Assembly: GCA_008508345.1 (NCBI GenBank)
Contig: QNGE01002983.1
Location: 33,318-97,317 of the forward strand
Length of the DNA: 64,000 nt
Reading direction: 5' to 3'
DNA from: Paragonimus westermani
Taxonomy: Eukaryota; Platyhelminthes; Trematoda; Plagiorchiida; Troglotrematidae
Shown piece after piece: positions 25,151 to 39,290 of the stretch. Below the pieces are notes generated by a model. The model worked only from the letters and a program-made list of their open reading frames with translations. It was not told the DNA's origin and ran no database searches. A program made the position numbers and the translations under genes. Each line of letters starts with the position of its first letter. The stretch's first letter is position 1.

Positions 25151-28100
25151 AAAGTTTGATTGCTTAACAATCAATGTTTATAAACCTCTCAAAACAACCA
25201 CAAATTTAATTGGCATTTCTTTTCAATACAGAAAAACTCTGGACAGACTGGTGAGAACACCAGTGAGTAAACCCATATGTCGGGTAATTTGGGTCTACAA
25301 ATTCCCACTCCACTCTGATCAATTGAATTGGCTTATAGTTTGCACCATTTCTGAAGTCACAACCCCCAAATTCTACACATTTTTGCGTTATCGTTACTGC
25401 CCATCTCTTGCGTAAAGTGGATACCACGTTTGTTTTTAGGACAGATGGAACGAGTGTGAGACAATGTTTTGAGAAACACTCGCCACTAGCACACATTGAT
25501 TAAAAGATTTAAAATGTTATAAGAACCTTGTCTGATCTACTGACCACCTGGCCTGATTATTACGAAATTTGCTTGGCTGCTTAAGAGCCCTGCCCAGATG
25601 TCTAGCATTCACCGGTGCACTTGAGCGAATAATACCTACCAGAAAATTTTGCGCAATAACTTGGGGCGGGGACAAATATCAGTGGAATGATGTCAGTTTG
25701 TTTTTCCCGTTGACGCAAATTACGTAATACAGCGTACAATTTTTTTAATCCGAAAATGCGTGACAGCTGGAAGCATTTTTGACGAAAAACCACATACGGT
25801 TTAATCAGTCGGCTGATTCTGGTTGGATATCAAGGACAACTTATTGTATAGATGGTTAGTGATGTTGCACCACCTCTTTGCCCCGTTAAAATCAGGACCG
25901 ACTGACCGGTGACATGTGTGGCTATATACACCGATTACATGACAGAAGTGGCTGGTATCGGTTAACCGGCATAGAACAGAATTTATAGTCGTATGGTTAC
26001 GGCTATCCACTCACCATATTTTCACACAAAATACTGCGAAGCAACGGCAAGATTTTTAGCTGGTAAACGGCGAGGACAGTTAATTCTACTGACTGCACCT
26101 TCTCGGTGCAAAAATAAGTCCTACATAGTGGATACTGATGCCAGTTGAATGCACCTGATGTATTCTGCCGATTGACGTAACACGGTTAATTGTAACTGCT
26201 ATTTCCTGTCCAAAGTTGCGTGGAGCAATAACTTATGCAGTTTAACTTCTATTTTGCTTCAACACAATTGAACAGTCAACACAACATACAGGAGGTGTGC
26301 TCGTAAAACCAGCCGCACTATGATCAAACTTCTAACTGAACCGCGTCAGACTGCCAAAGCATTCACGCAGTCACTTGCACTGTTGACAGAGGCTTAGCAT
26401 GTCTCGATTAGTCACACAAACCACTGGTTCTTTTTGTCTGTTCGACAAGTTTTCATGCATATTTACTTCTTTTGCCTTACTTCCATCCTCAAAGGTGAGT
26501 GGCATTCGATGACTATCCAACACATTAGAATAAAACCCTTTTGCTACTTCAACTGATTGGACACGTGATCCCTTACACGGTTGACTAACAAAGGCAATGC
26601 AATCAAAGTGAGTTTGTCTCAACAGGTCCGTGCCTTTTTCTTTTGTATATATTCATCAGTCTGGCTAGAATTTTGTAAAATATATTTCTTAGCGACCCTT
26701 TAGGATGTATTATATAGCTAACCATCCCAACGGCACGAATGGGAAACAAGAACCGTGTCCATCTTTGTCTGGTTCACTTCAGACCCCTGCACATTTTTGC
26801 TCACTCATGTGCAAAAGCGGTACATAAAAATTGAAGAGTATATCGACAATTTCTAAGTACGCAGCCACAACAATAAACAAAATATCAGGATACGATTGTT
26901 TTTAATTTCAAAATGTATATGATTCTATCGGCCGGTGATATACTTGACCTCCAGGATGTGCCTACCAGTTATGTACTATTAAACACAGGCTGCAGATAAC
27001 TTATACGACATGGCATTTTATGGGACTTGGAAAAAGAAAGCGATCTACAACCGAAATCCGACTGTTAAACGGATTTGTCCCTTGTGACCTTAGTAGCCGT
27101 TGGGTATCAGTTTACCCAGTGTATAAGTCGGAAACTTCTTGTCACTGGTCACATCTGTATGCCTTGTGAACTCGCTGGTACGCCAGATTACCAATTTCCC
27201 CCAGTGCACCTTGAATACTATTGTCCCTAGCTCTTCATTTTGACTTCGTCGAGGTTATTTGCACAGAGTTACTTACTCTTCCACTTCGATATGGAAACAG
27301 ATCAGCAAAACCAGTCTGAGTGGTATCGATTGCCGAGCTGATCTGAACCATGAAAAAACTTATTCTACTCACCTGAATCTTCTGGGTACATCACAGTGTC
27401 ACTATTTTATTGTTAAGCGGCCTTTTCGGTTAGAGCCGCGTTCTGCCTACTTGCATCCCATATGGAAGAGTTGAGTTATTATTCATTGCTGAACTGGGAA
27501 TTACCGTTATCGTCAGGAAATCAACCTCATTTCGCGAAGGGATCACGAATTCTGTTATGTCCTTCTTACTTGCGATTACCATCTGTGGCACGTACAGTAA
27601 CTTCCCATACTCATTTCACGGGTTTACTTATTTCCTTTTTCGGCGTCAATAGTTCAAACAGTTAGTTCGATACGTTTTTAAATTGAGCCAGTTGTTGTCA
27701 AGCAATGCACGTTTGCTGTTTTCGTTACGTGTGTTGTTGATCTGGACTGGGACGCACTGCTACATTTTTTTAAATTTTGTGTTTTGATCTCATGAAGTTG
27801 GTAGGGTTGTAACAATTGACGATGTATTTTGGTGGACGTACATTAACACATCATTTTCGGCGGAAAAGTTCAAAATCTCCTGAGTAGCTACATGGACAAC
27901 ATGATGCAACACAGCTGAAGTTAGTGGCGGTCATTACAAGGAAAGTGATCCCCCAACTTGTTTCATCACTCATGACCGAAGCTTCCACGAATAAATTGTT
28001 ATTGAACAGTATTGCGACGCCTGGTTACCAAACTGATAGTGTGAATAATTTCGAAGTCTCTTCCAGGCATCGGAAAGAACTGTTAATCAAGAATGCAACA

Positions 28101-31100
28101 GATCTGGACGGTGGTGGTAATGTACGGTAAAGTCAACGAAGCCTTGGGTTCCACAAAAAAAGGCCTGTTACACTCACTTCCGGCATTAAAATCCAAGGGA
28201 CTGATACTTTCTGAAGATTGATACATGCCTGACTCGGAAAGTTGGTGGGAAATCGTCGAGGCTCGAGTAGGCATCCGTACAAGAACTTACCGCTACTTAC
28301 TGGTGCGGTTAATTGTGAACTTTTGAAGTTGCCCACCCTCACCACTGACGGTTTTGAAACAGGTAGATTGTGTTCTGAAGTTAATTCCAAACATGTGGAT
28401 ATTTTCCAACTTCTATCTCATCACTGCGGGAAATGGACAAATGTTACATTTTGATAGATAAGTGTGTGGACTTTTAATGGACCTAAAATATGCTATCAGA
28501 TTATTTGAAAATAAAACTGAGACGAACAATTAACTGCCTGTACTCAGTCAGAAAAGCCTTTATTAGACAGTTTAGTGAAACTGCCGAATGGAGATAGACG
28601 TTTTACATAGATTTATCAAGTTCGAATTCACATATGCTAGCGATGAGGAACGTTTAGACACAGAACGGTTTGTTGTGGAAAGAAGAAAGTTTGTAAAAAC
28701 AGAGGACAAAAATAGTTGTCACAAAGCAAGCATAAAATCACAAACCACCGAAATTAGGTGAATACTGCCTTATGTGAGTCCGACGCACACCGATGAGCTG
28801 ACACAGTCTCACAAAACTGGAGTGGTATGTACCGAACAGATTACGTATAGGCCACAGAAGTGACGGGAAACACGATCTGTGCCTATAGGATGATCAAGCT
28901 GTGGTTTTCAACTTGATGAACTGGTTGCTGCCAGTGTTTGTTATGCGCCTACGTGAACCGAAGATGAACCAGGCGACTTCTAGTGCAAAGCCCACAAAAG
29001 ATCGTGATTACGCATTCCATACTTGTAGACAAACAAGTGGTCAGGTCATTCGGGGAGAAAAGGAACACTACACCATGTAAGGTGGTATAAATAGCACATG
29101 CACACCGGCGAAGTTTCACCACAAGATATCAGGTTATCTGTGACTGCTGCCAATTACCAGGTATGTGTGCCGGTATGCGTACCTGTAAACATACACTATT
29201 TACGTCACCTTATCTTGTAATGGTATAATGCTGCCTGGAATATTGAGAGGGGCTTGGTTATTGCACATATGTGTGTTCTAAACACCCATGCTGGCCTACT
29301 GACGCCAGAAAACACAGGATAAACGATGAAATCAACTTGTAAACTATTCGTTAACCACAACTACTGCTCTAGCATCTAAATTGTTTTGCCGCAACGAGTA
29401 GAAGGAAAACTGGACAGGGAAGTTAAAATAAGGCCACATAGTCCTTTGACACCGTAGAGTGACCAGCAGAACATTCCATTCACTGAGTGGGTGGATATAC
29501 ATGCAGCTCACATACTAAAGTAAAGAGTTGAGAGTATGGGTCATACTGCCTACACGCCAGTCGCCTAAATGCTTCCAGTTCCCCCTTCCTAATGTATGAG
29601 CAGGTATTGAAACCCAAGTATACTAGACTTCGATTGGGATAGAAAGTTTGGTCATCCGGAGTTGTTAATTAATACAATTTGTCATAAAGTGGCCCTAATT
29701 ATTAAACAGTTGTCCTGTCATGAAAACTGATAGTGGACAAGAATGTGACAGAAATTATTACAGGTGAATTAGAAGAGCATTGGCTTCAAAAGTTTCTGAT
29801 AAACAATGTGAGTAGGTATGCAGAACCAAGGATGTTTTAACATTTTTTTGTCGTATATTTTCCCTAAAGACTCGCTCCACAATTAGCCATGGATTTACTA
29901 GATAATGTAAAAGGAGTCAGGCAACTAGAACGCAAAATATTTTTGTTTACCCAGTAATAAATGTCGCAAAATATTTGGTTAACTAATGAACATACGGCAA
30001 CTTTTTAGCCGGCCTAAGAACAGCGCTAGATATACATTGGCATCCACCAATTTCCCCCCCAAAACTTCGACGCAACACCAAACTGAGATGATCTGTTCCC
30101 CAAAGCATACTTTCTGAAGACTCTTCTGCAGGTGGATGAAGCCGCGAGTCAGCTGTTTTTAAGTGCCAGCAAATATCGTGGGCTTCATCGGTGCAACTTA
30201 CTTCTTCATGCAAAGTGTGCCCGTGGAAGTACTCAGCACATCGTAAAAAAATGCAACATTAGTTTTAACATGTATGGTGGCCTACTTAAACGAGGACGCC
30301 TTTATTAATGTGACCGCTACAGATCACTAATGACATGTTGTTTCGGCGTTTTTGTGATCCGACGATTGGAAATGTCATGTTTCACCTGGGGTTGCAAGTT
30401 CCTAATTACAACTCTTTATAAAAATATCCAAACTAGTGACCCAGAGAAATTAGGAGTTGACAGAAAAATGTGTGGCAAATTAGTACAGAATACCTGCATC
30501 CTTTTTGTATGCGGTTCGATTACCGTCAAATCATCTACTGGTCTGAGAAGCTCTCTAACTGCGATCTGACCCTTCGGTTTATACTGACACACATCAAACA
30601 CATTTTGACTACCTGTTTGTTGTTCAGCTAATATGACCTAGGCTTCAACGTAATTTTTGCAACAGATGTTCGGATGTGTATGGTTGGAACCGTGTTACCA
30701 TGTAAGTCCCCAGATGTTTTCTGTTCTCTGTTAGCTCAACACGACGAGGAAGAAGAACGACTGAACAAAAGATAGGGTCGAGCACTAATATACGGAGTCA
30801 AAAACCCCACAAAATACTACACGTTACTTGTCAATCTTAAAACTCTTTTGCCCATTTCGGGCGTCGAGGTGTGTGTTTCGGTCGGAACAAGAATAGACTG
30901 TCATGATACAAGAATGTCACTTCTAAACAGTTCAAGATAACACAGGGTGCTGGTACGCTGACAAAGTATGTTGACCAAAATAAGATCTGATTGGTTTATG
31001 TCCGGACTCAACAGAATTACTAAGGTAAAAGACCCATGTTTATAAGATCTTGACATATCAGACATTCAGTGACACCGAGAAAAGAAATATCGTTATGATT

Positions 31101-34100
31101 AGACAAATGGACCAAGCTGGAAGATCGTCAGCCAGAAAACCAGAAAACTTACTGAAAACAAACAGAATCATTCGGGAGATTATATACATCCAAAATCGGA
31201 GGAGAGAAGCAAGCGGAGCTAAAAACTACTTTGAGCCTCTTCAATGTATTAGAGCATTGTAATTGTGAAAGACAGGGGCGCAATTCTGCTTTATGTGTTC
31301 CTCAAGTATACAAAGGATTAAAACTCAATAGGGCATTGTTTTCGACCTGAAGATCACGGAATTCCCTAGGCAGCTTAGTTAATTAGAAAGGGAATACATT
31401 TAGTCGCACTGAGTAATGAGAGGTTTGCGTTAAACCTGGTGACCACTTCAGTAGGACCGTTTGTTAAGATTGGGGAAGAAAAATAGACTTCTGAAACGGT
31501 CATTACGTGTGAACTACGATAGAAGCAAATCTTTTGAAATGAGCAGAAAGCTGATGTAGGAGTGAAGAGGAAAATGTGAAATAGATTACACCCAACTCTT
31601 TGACGGATTGAAAAAGATCTGAATTTTTAAAAACTTTAAGTTGAGACTTTTTGAAAAATAACTTCGATAACAAACGTTTAAATAACATGGTTTCACAGAA
31701 GAAAACCGTGATGAACGATTCTTTCTGATCATCCATTATCAGATCAGTATAGGATCAACGAAACCAAGATTGGGTAATCAAAAACACTCGTGTGCCATGG
31801 TGTTAGTCTTTTTGTGAAGAAACTTTATTCTTTCAATGAGCCAGTTAGAGACATCAAGAGAAGGAAGTTAGAATCGTCTCGCTTTTGCTAGTTGAGAGCG
31901 ACAAAGATGGCTGAATAAAACAGGCTAAAGTGTTTTAGCAGTGGATTGCGACTGATGATCAACAAACCGATGTGGGTTAGCGTAGCTGTTCTGCGGGAAT
32001 GAGGACCCGAAGCAGATATTCTCGAAAACGTCTGAAATTGGTCTAGTTTAGAGATGGCAGATGTTTGTTACCAACATAGTGCTAGCAGTTTCCTCAACAT
32101 AAGCAAATCTGCGATATGATACGAACACCTCATTCACTATTCACGACCAGCCAGCGACGGTCCATTCAGAATGTATGCTTTGTCAGGATCAGGCCACATT
32201 CATTTAGGTACAGCAGTGCATTCACCAAAGAGAGCTCACCGGTATTGAGTACATATAATATCGCTGCACACAGAACAATTGGCACTTCTCTTTGTTACAG
32301 ATAACAAATCACATGTGGTTAGTGTAGACCATATCCCTTGTAAGACACCCGCTATTGTTCGGACGTGATGTTCAAGGGCAACTTTTGAATCCGAGTACTT
32401 CAGGGTGGCCGAAGATTGATTGCTTCTGATAAGTGAGTTGTCTGCTACAAATGGGTCCACCAGATTGACGTGTTCACGCACTAATGGCCAGTTCAACATA
32501 CTCGTGAAAGCAGTCTGTCTGACTACTCCGTCTCTCACGTTGTCAATCAGTTCACTTACAGTTGCGGTGACATCTACTTAAACAGAACAGACCGACAACT
32601 ATCTCAGTGAGTGGCAGAACACATCCCGAACTGGTTAAAACAACGCACAACGCAATAATCGCAAACCAGTCAATCCGTCTGATTATCGGTCTGGCTACCT
32701 AAGTAACTATGGTAATATATGTGAAGAAGCTTTAACGTGTAATTGAGGCAGAAAAACGCGTTTCAGACCCAAGAAACTCACAAAGACAGAGTCTCGCGGC
32801 TGGTTATCGGATGCATACTTCAAATCACAGAAGTATTACTGTTTATGGTTCTGTACGGCGGTTGATGTTTGCTTCAGCTAGCCACGGTCACGTGTGGTCA
32901 GCAGAAGAGTCACCAGCACCATTAGTAACAATGACGCAATCGTTTGCTTTTGTAATTCGTGTGGCTGCGAGTCAACCAGTATCAAATCATTAGCTCACTG
33001 TTGGCGAGCCGTTAACAAAGAGGATCCGATTGTGAAAGATTCACTTAAGTTTGGTCCGCTTTACCTTAAACTTGTGGAAATCAACGGCCCCAGTTGTGTG
33101 ATGTGCTCCCTACTCTTCTTTCCGGGATCTGAGCCACACCGCCCGTTTGACTTTTGTTCAACATTTTTGTGTACTATGCTGCAAAGGATGTGTCTTGGCT
33201 TGTTCCACAATTTAGCTCCGCGTCTGTTCATCACCCTAACGATATTGACTCTTTCATTTCAACTCATTTGACTGTTTACTGCTTTGTCGTCTTACGTTCC
33301 TGAAAAGTGTTTGGTTTTCTAGTTCACTTTTCACTAATGAACTGATGCTCAGTTCTATTTTCGACACAAATGGATCTCACTATCAGAATAATCTACCATC
33401 TGACTAGCCACTCCTGACCGACTGTGTTACGCGAGCTCATGTTTGATACGGGATATGTGAATGTACCTACAAACAGTGGACCGCGCACCACCCGCAGTTT
33501 TGTACGCTTGTATGCTTCTGTTACCTTCACCAATGTCACAGGCTTGTCCAAAATCAAATGCCACGAACCATGTCTGTGACACTCTTATTTACGGCCTCCT
33601 CAAATGCAGGAGCTGTTGTATTCACAGCCTTCCTCTGACGTACCGTGATTGAGGAGAGAGCACATAAGTTCGGTGTAAAAATGTTAGCTCGCTTATACCA
33701 CCATCATTTTCAAGCCCAATGCTCACAAGCACTCACTGTTATCACGGGATTCTTGACTCACGTGGCTAATCGCATCCTCTGTCCGTTTTTGAGACCTACT
33801 TTAGGGTTCATTCGTCAAATCGTTTGTTCATTGGTTTTCCATTATTCTATAAAAACTACATTTGACTTTCTTCCGTGAACAATTTCGTGTATTTCGATTA
33901 CTATAGAGTTGCTTCATCTTTCTGGGCCTGCTATCAACGCTTGTATGTAGTCACGTGAAATTTCCTTTCGTCTGTCTCCAAACAGGTGTTTAAACAACTA
34001 TGACAAATCTCTACTCACAGTTTCCTTTGTTCATTCCTCAAATTTACACCAGTTGCGTTCATTTCAAGGTACTCATGGTGATGCTTACTTGTTCTGCCAC

Positions 34101-34920
34101 TGTGACGCACTAATAGTGATATGAATGTGGATAGTGATGGATTTTTCTCAACAAATTTCAAGTCGAACATCAGACCCGTGTATATTTCCAACTAATTGAA
34201 AGTCAGCTTCAAAAAGCGGTGTTTTTTTTCTTGAAAAGATTTCATCAATGTGATTGCTGAACAATGGAACTGTTTTTCTCTCTTGGGTTGACAAAATTGC
34301 GCCTCTTTCTGTCACGAACACGTGGTTGCTATGCCGTAGTTTAGCCCGCTCGTTTGCTAGTGGTTGCCATGGTGGTTATGCCCAACTCAGATACCGTTTG
34401 CAGCCTTGACAACATCTTATCTTAGCATAAATTTGTTCTTTAGCAGGACCCCAGTATCGACATGCTCCAAAGCACACACACATGAAGGCTAAAACCTAGC
34501 CGTCAAATCAACAAGACCGCACACATGAGAGAGCAAACTATGCTGATGTTGTCACCACCTCAGCCGAAATTGTTGGAAGAACACAGACCAACTTTTGGCT
34601 TTACAAAGGAACGTGTCTAGTCAATTATTGCAAATGTTGCTTTTTATATCGCTTCAAAAGACTGTGAGCAGTTTCAAAAACTAATGAATTGTTTTCGGCC
34701 AGCAAACTACCGGACAGAAAAATGCATAACTCAAAAAGGATAGTTTCGTCAGTCATTTGATAAACGAACTTTAAAATAACATAAGTAAAGTGAATTATCA
34801 CAGAACCCAAAAGTTTCAAGAATTCCTCGCCGAAGTCCAAGAATTAGGTCAGTGGTAGTAAACGGTGAATAAAGTAGAGCAACTTTGCATACAGGGAGTT
34901 CGAGCGACTACAAACGAAAC
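25151..34920. other. No gene recognised
   Basis: About 9.8 kb of AT-rich DNA without a recognisable gene. The longest frame is 32894-33271 (plus, 125 codons), cysteine-rich near its start (CFCNSCGC, later CVMC), with no domain I know. The 32.8-33.9 kb stretch has an unusual density of open frames on the plus strand but no splice framework could be built. Single-base runs occur, such as 7 C at 30054-30060. Confidence 0.5.
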
Positions 34921-34924
34921 GATG

Positions 34925-35040
34925 GGCATCCGACTTGATTTAGTCAAGTCTGACTTATGCCAATCACGGGGGGGGACTAGAACCCATAACAGGTAAGTAA
35001 ATGTTAGACTAGTAGTCTGTCCGTGCAACTGTGATAGCTT
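34925..35040 (-). repeat. tRNA-derived SINE head and partial body (copy 2)
   Basis: On the minus strand an A-box-like TATCACAGTTG (35036-35026, 10 of 11 with TRGYNNARNNG) is followed by a B-box-like GGTTCTAGTCC (34984-34974, 10 of 11 with GGTTCGANTCC). The start-to-start distance is 52 nt, as in the copies at 4.9 and 39.3 kb. A run of 8 G on the plus strand (34968-34975) overlaps the end of the B box. The body continues on the minus strand past the 13-mer ATCAAGTCGGATG (34939-34927). No tRNA acceptor pairing is evident, so this is a SINE or tRNA pseudogene rather than a functional tRNA. Confidence 0.5.
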
Positions 35041-37344
35041 GGGTTGTGGAAGGGAAGCAAAGCTGTTGTACTCCATTTCCCCACATACCCCCTTGAAGCG
35101 AAGAAACGAGGATCCCACTGTTTAGTGAGTAGCCTTCTGGACTACTGCTACGAAACCTGCTTGCTGCTGCAGAGATTTAACGAGGATCAGCCATCAGGGC
35201 TCTACTTCGCTGGTACTGTGCAAGCGTAAGGGCGCTTTCTGTAGTCACAATGGATATTAACTAGCATACAAACCAACTGCGAATGAGCTATTAGATTTAG
35301 CCTATGAGAAGCAAGGTTTTGAATTGCGATTTCTTTTACATCCTTGCACATATAACTCCTCCTGTTGTCCATATAAGTGCTTTTGGTAATCAGATTCAGT
35401 CTGGACAAATTTTTGCTACGGATATGATGCATAAAATTGCCGCTTGCATTGGGATACTGATCAACAAGTAATCGACGGTTTTGATTGCTGCAAGTTGATC
35501 ACTGCTCAAACAGCCTGCACATTTCCCAGACGCAATTGTGATTGAGAGAGTAGACGTGATAATTTGGTTATGCCTAATATGTGCTTACTAGCACAGTCGT
35601 AAATGCGGTTGTATCGTGAGTCTGTGAAGAAGAGTACAAATACCGTAAGTGACCGCAGTGTTTAGTTCTATCTATAAAAAAAATTTTGAAAGGCCACTCT
35701 GACCACGATGCTATCAACCTTGAATGATGTCCAATTTACATAACAGTGAACTTGAGTATGATGGTAGGTGCTTGCATTTTTGTAATGTTGGATCTCCAAA
35801 TTTATGTACGTATTATTCAGCAAACGTTCACGTTATCTTTCTTCAACTGCTTCTATTTATATGAAGCAACCGGAAAACCTGCAAGATGTTACGTAACGTA
35901 CGAATAATGTAATGGCCAGAAGGAACGTAGTTGGTTGCGAAAAGGCCATTCATCGTAAGTTGGGTTTTCCTCTCAGGTGGAAACGCTCTTGAATAACATA
36001 GTCGAGTTCTAGAAATATAAGAGGAGATGATGACTAATCAGGCCCAGTAGTGTGGAAGCCACCGTTGTTTGACTGATTTATTCGTGATGTAAATATGTTT
36101 GCTGACGTGAAACAGTGAAAGTTGCCAGGAAGCTGTCACTATGACAACATTTCTCTTTCAATTATACTGCGGGCTCTTGTTTACGAGTTGTAAACATCTG
36201 CTAATCATCTGGACGTATTTGTTTTCAGTAATTAGGTCTCAACCCTTTTTCCTTTCTGAAGTATCATCCATAGGTTGTCCTTTTTTCAAGGTTATGGGAC
36301 AGTTAACTAACAGTATGAACCATATATAACACGCTGTCTTTGAAAATTTCGATGAAAAATTTTGTTCTATAACCTCACGTGAAAATCTGTCGCTTTGCGA
36401 AAACTGATCAACCTCATTTAATTGCATTTTTAACCTGTACGTGGTATTTGTGCAGACTAAAACAAAGCCAGATGAGAGGCTGCTATAGACAACATTTAGT
36501 TTGATGTCACGTTCATATATGATGTGAAAAATTTTGTGGAAATTGTGTAGGTGAAAAACGTAGCCACCTGTTTCTTTCACTTCACTAAAATTTCCCTAGG
36601 AGATGACGGATTTCGATTGACGCAGTAATAGTTGTTTCGATACCACACATAACTTCGTGTGCTTTTTGCATGCAGAAACATGAGTAAAGAGAGCGAGGTA
36701 ACAATCTCTCATGTTACCAGTTTTTCGAATTTATGTTCAAACCTGTTTGTCTTTTCGTTTAGTTTTCAGTTTCTGGAAAACGTTGGAAGTTGGCGTGGAA
36801 TATTATTTCCGACTTCCTTTTAGCCTGATGTCGTTAGATCATAATTTCATACCAAAACAAATTTCAGAGTATACACCATATTTTTCAGCTTTCCAGTTTG
36901 TTACGCAACATTTAGATCTGTCGACAACAACAACAACAACACTTCTACCAGCACTAATCATCCAGTGGACCTGTCAAGTTCCCAACGGTTCCTCTCTTCG
37001 AGTGTCTCCCGAGCAAATTAGGCTCATTGTGTGCTATAAATTTACTTAACTTATATATTCGCCAGTTGTTTCCACATATCCACCCTCTAATGTGTCCAGC
37101 TGAAATAAACGATGTGCTAGTGTAGTGAGGACAGACGATCGCACCATACTACTCACACCACCATTCAGTAACAGCCTGGATCGAAATAATCGCGGGATAA
37201 ATACGGGAGAGATAAGGGAAGGATCACTGGAATGCAGAATGACATATAATGGCTTTTGCCACATAAGGAACTGAGACATGGTGTTTAAACCCCCTGAGGC
37301 ATCCTCAGACGAGTGTGGCGTGCAAATGAGTGTTTCTGTTCGTA
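35041..37344. other. No gene recognised
   Basis: No supported gene. A 112-codon frame at 36711-37049 (plus) contains the CAA microsatellite. Its downstream part may belong to the same decayed LINE as the fragment starting at 37.35 kb, but I could not align it. Confidence 0.5.
36923..36941. repeat. (ACA)n microsatellite
   Basis: About six head-to-tail ACA/CAA triplets (GACAACAACAACAACAACAC). Short and uninterrupted, outside any supported gene. Confidence 0.85.
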
Positions 37345-37695
37345 GTCCCGTTGAGACGCTTGAGTCATGTATTGGTTTCCTAATAAACAACTTGTGTGCC
37401 ATCCGCCTTCTCGGTTCGCAACACTGGTATTTCGCAACATGCAACTTTTTATTTTGATATATCATATAGAACGGACCCAAAGCCCGGCAAACTGTTTGAT
37501 AAAGTTCCTCATAAGAGACCCATTTGTTGCCAGTGGTCCATTGGGATTGGTTGCTGGGTTGACATGTTATTATGCTCCAGATGTCGATATGGATTGGCCT
37601 TGGACTTCGGCGAGCTGTTGGTTGTTCTGGTATCCATGAGTTCGTTCAGTCCATTTGCTTTACTTCCCTTTTCCCCAAATTAATCCACTTCAGAT
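37345..37695 (+). pseudogene. Decayed CR1/jockey-type reverse transcriptase fragment
   Basis: Conserved reverse transcriptase blocks of a non-LTR retrotransposon can be read in order across frame changes. Near 37350 is a block like the fingers consensus KVLES-I (here VETLESCIGF). Then comes RLLGSQH followed by a degraded segment where the family has GFRRGRSC-TNL. At about 37493-37519 is LFDKVPHKR, matching the motif-A region AFDKVPHKRLL almost exactly. About 45 residues later a decayed CSGIH...SLF segment sits where SGVPQGSVLGPLLF is expected. Several frameshifts and stops make it non-functional. Opposite in orientation to the CR1-type element at 51.7-54.4 kb, and its motif-A wording differs (FDKVPHKR against FDRVSH), so it is probably a different subfamily. 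The YADD block was not found. Confidence 0.6.
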
Positions 37696-39290
37696 TCTTG
37701 TGGCGAGGCTTCTTGTCCTCCAAGTTACCCGTATTCCCAAATACACTCAATTCTTCCAATTCATGCCCCCCCCCTGTTTTCCTCTTCATATGAGCGATAG
37801 CCAGAGTACCACACCAGCGCATATTCTGTCCATCGCCATAGGTTTTCTGTAAAGTTTCATAAAAGTCACTTTTGTAAACGGCTGTTTTGAGTCATACTCA
37901 CCAAGCCTATAACGTTACTTGAGATATTTATGAGTTGTTTGTGGAGGTCGAGACAGGTCGACTGGATCATTAAAAATCACAGATGTGGGCGGATCACAGT
38001 GTACTGAGTGTAGGTAGGAGTGTTAATCAGTAGGTGTGAGTTTGTCATGCAACAAGCGTCTTTCACTATGTCTAATTTCATTCGTGCAAGTGCAAATGTA
38101 GTTTTCACCACTGAAGTAAAAGAGAATAGAATGATATTTCTTTTCCACGTTGCTATGTGTCATATACGGGATGAAACGGTTCCCAGGTCACATCGCAAGA
38201 AAAAATACATGAACTGGCCAATACGTACATTTTCTAAGAACTGTTTCACAGAAATATAAGCGGAACTTGGTTTGCTGCCCAACAAGCACAGCCCAACTTG
38301 TTTGCACCCCAGACACACTACAAATAAACTCCAGCATGTTCGACACACAACGAACTGTAATTGATACCTCATTGAGCACTGGATATAAACGTGTATCAAA
38401 AAATGGAAGAACGGAAACATTCAGACGATGAATAGTGATCCCGTTTTTATCTCTTCATTGTGCAGCGTATTTATCAGCGATATTATCGCTCACAGAATTT
38501 CTAATGCACATGGAAGTGCTAATCCTGTGGTGTGAGTTATCATGTTGTTTAGAGCCTCTTCGCTCTTTGTATCATGCTCTAAAGTGTGATTTGCCTAGCT
38601 CTTGTTTATCATTTTGTGTTTGTTTTTTTCACTTGCTGCCGCACTCAAGCCAGTCTCTTTGGGAGAACTACACGGATTTGGAATGTTTCCCCAAATATCC
38701 TTACAGTTGTTCGAGATAGGTCATTTCCAGTTGGTTTCTAGCTGATTGATGCCGTCAATTTAGATCTCATAAAGATTTCTGAATCACCTGAATCACTTTT
38801 AAATTTCACTCCAAAGCTTCTGGAGTATAATATATCAACGGCACGACATTTTGCCACCGGACTGTACTACCCAGCTCTGTGCGTACGATTCCTCGTACAT
38901 TCCCTCCCTCTCTTGACCAGTTAATTCCCATGTGCCTTAAACCCGAATGAGCGTGAACCCTTGACAATGACCAACACACGACTTATGCCTAACGTGTGAC
39001 ATTCTCACGCATTTGCCAACGATCTCATCAATCTCAAGTAGGTCGTGTTATTGGCTGTATCTGACTAACTCAACTGTTCTTGTGGTTCGCAAGCATTTTG
39101 TGTAACTTTTAATTCCCAAATGGAATTGCAGAGGACGGCTGATTTCACAACCGATTTCTTATGAATCCTATGGGGATATGGAGAGGATAGGAAGAAGATC
39201 CTACAAAGAATGCCTACTAATGTTTAGTGATAGGTAGCTTGGCAGATTTTATAACTTACAAGAGACCGAATTCCGAATCATCTAGACTTC
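37696..39290. other. No gene recognised
   Basis: Short frames only. A run of 9 C lies at 37766-37774. Remnants of the preceding LINE may continue into the first 200 bases, but no motif supports this. Confidence 0.5.
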
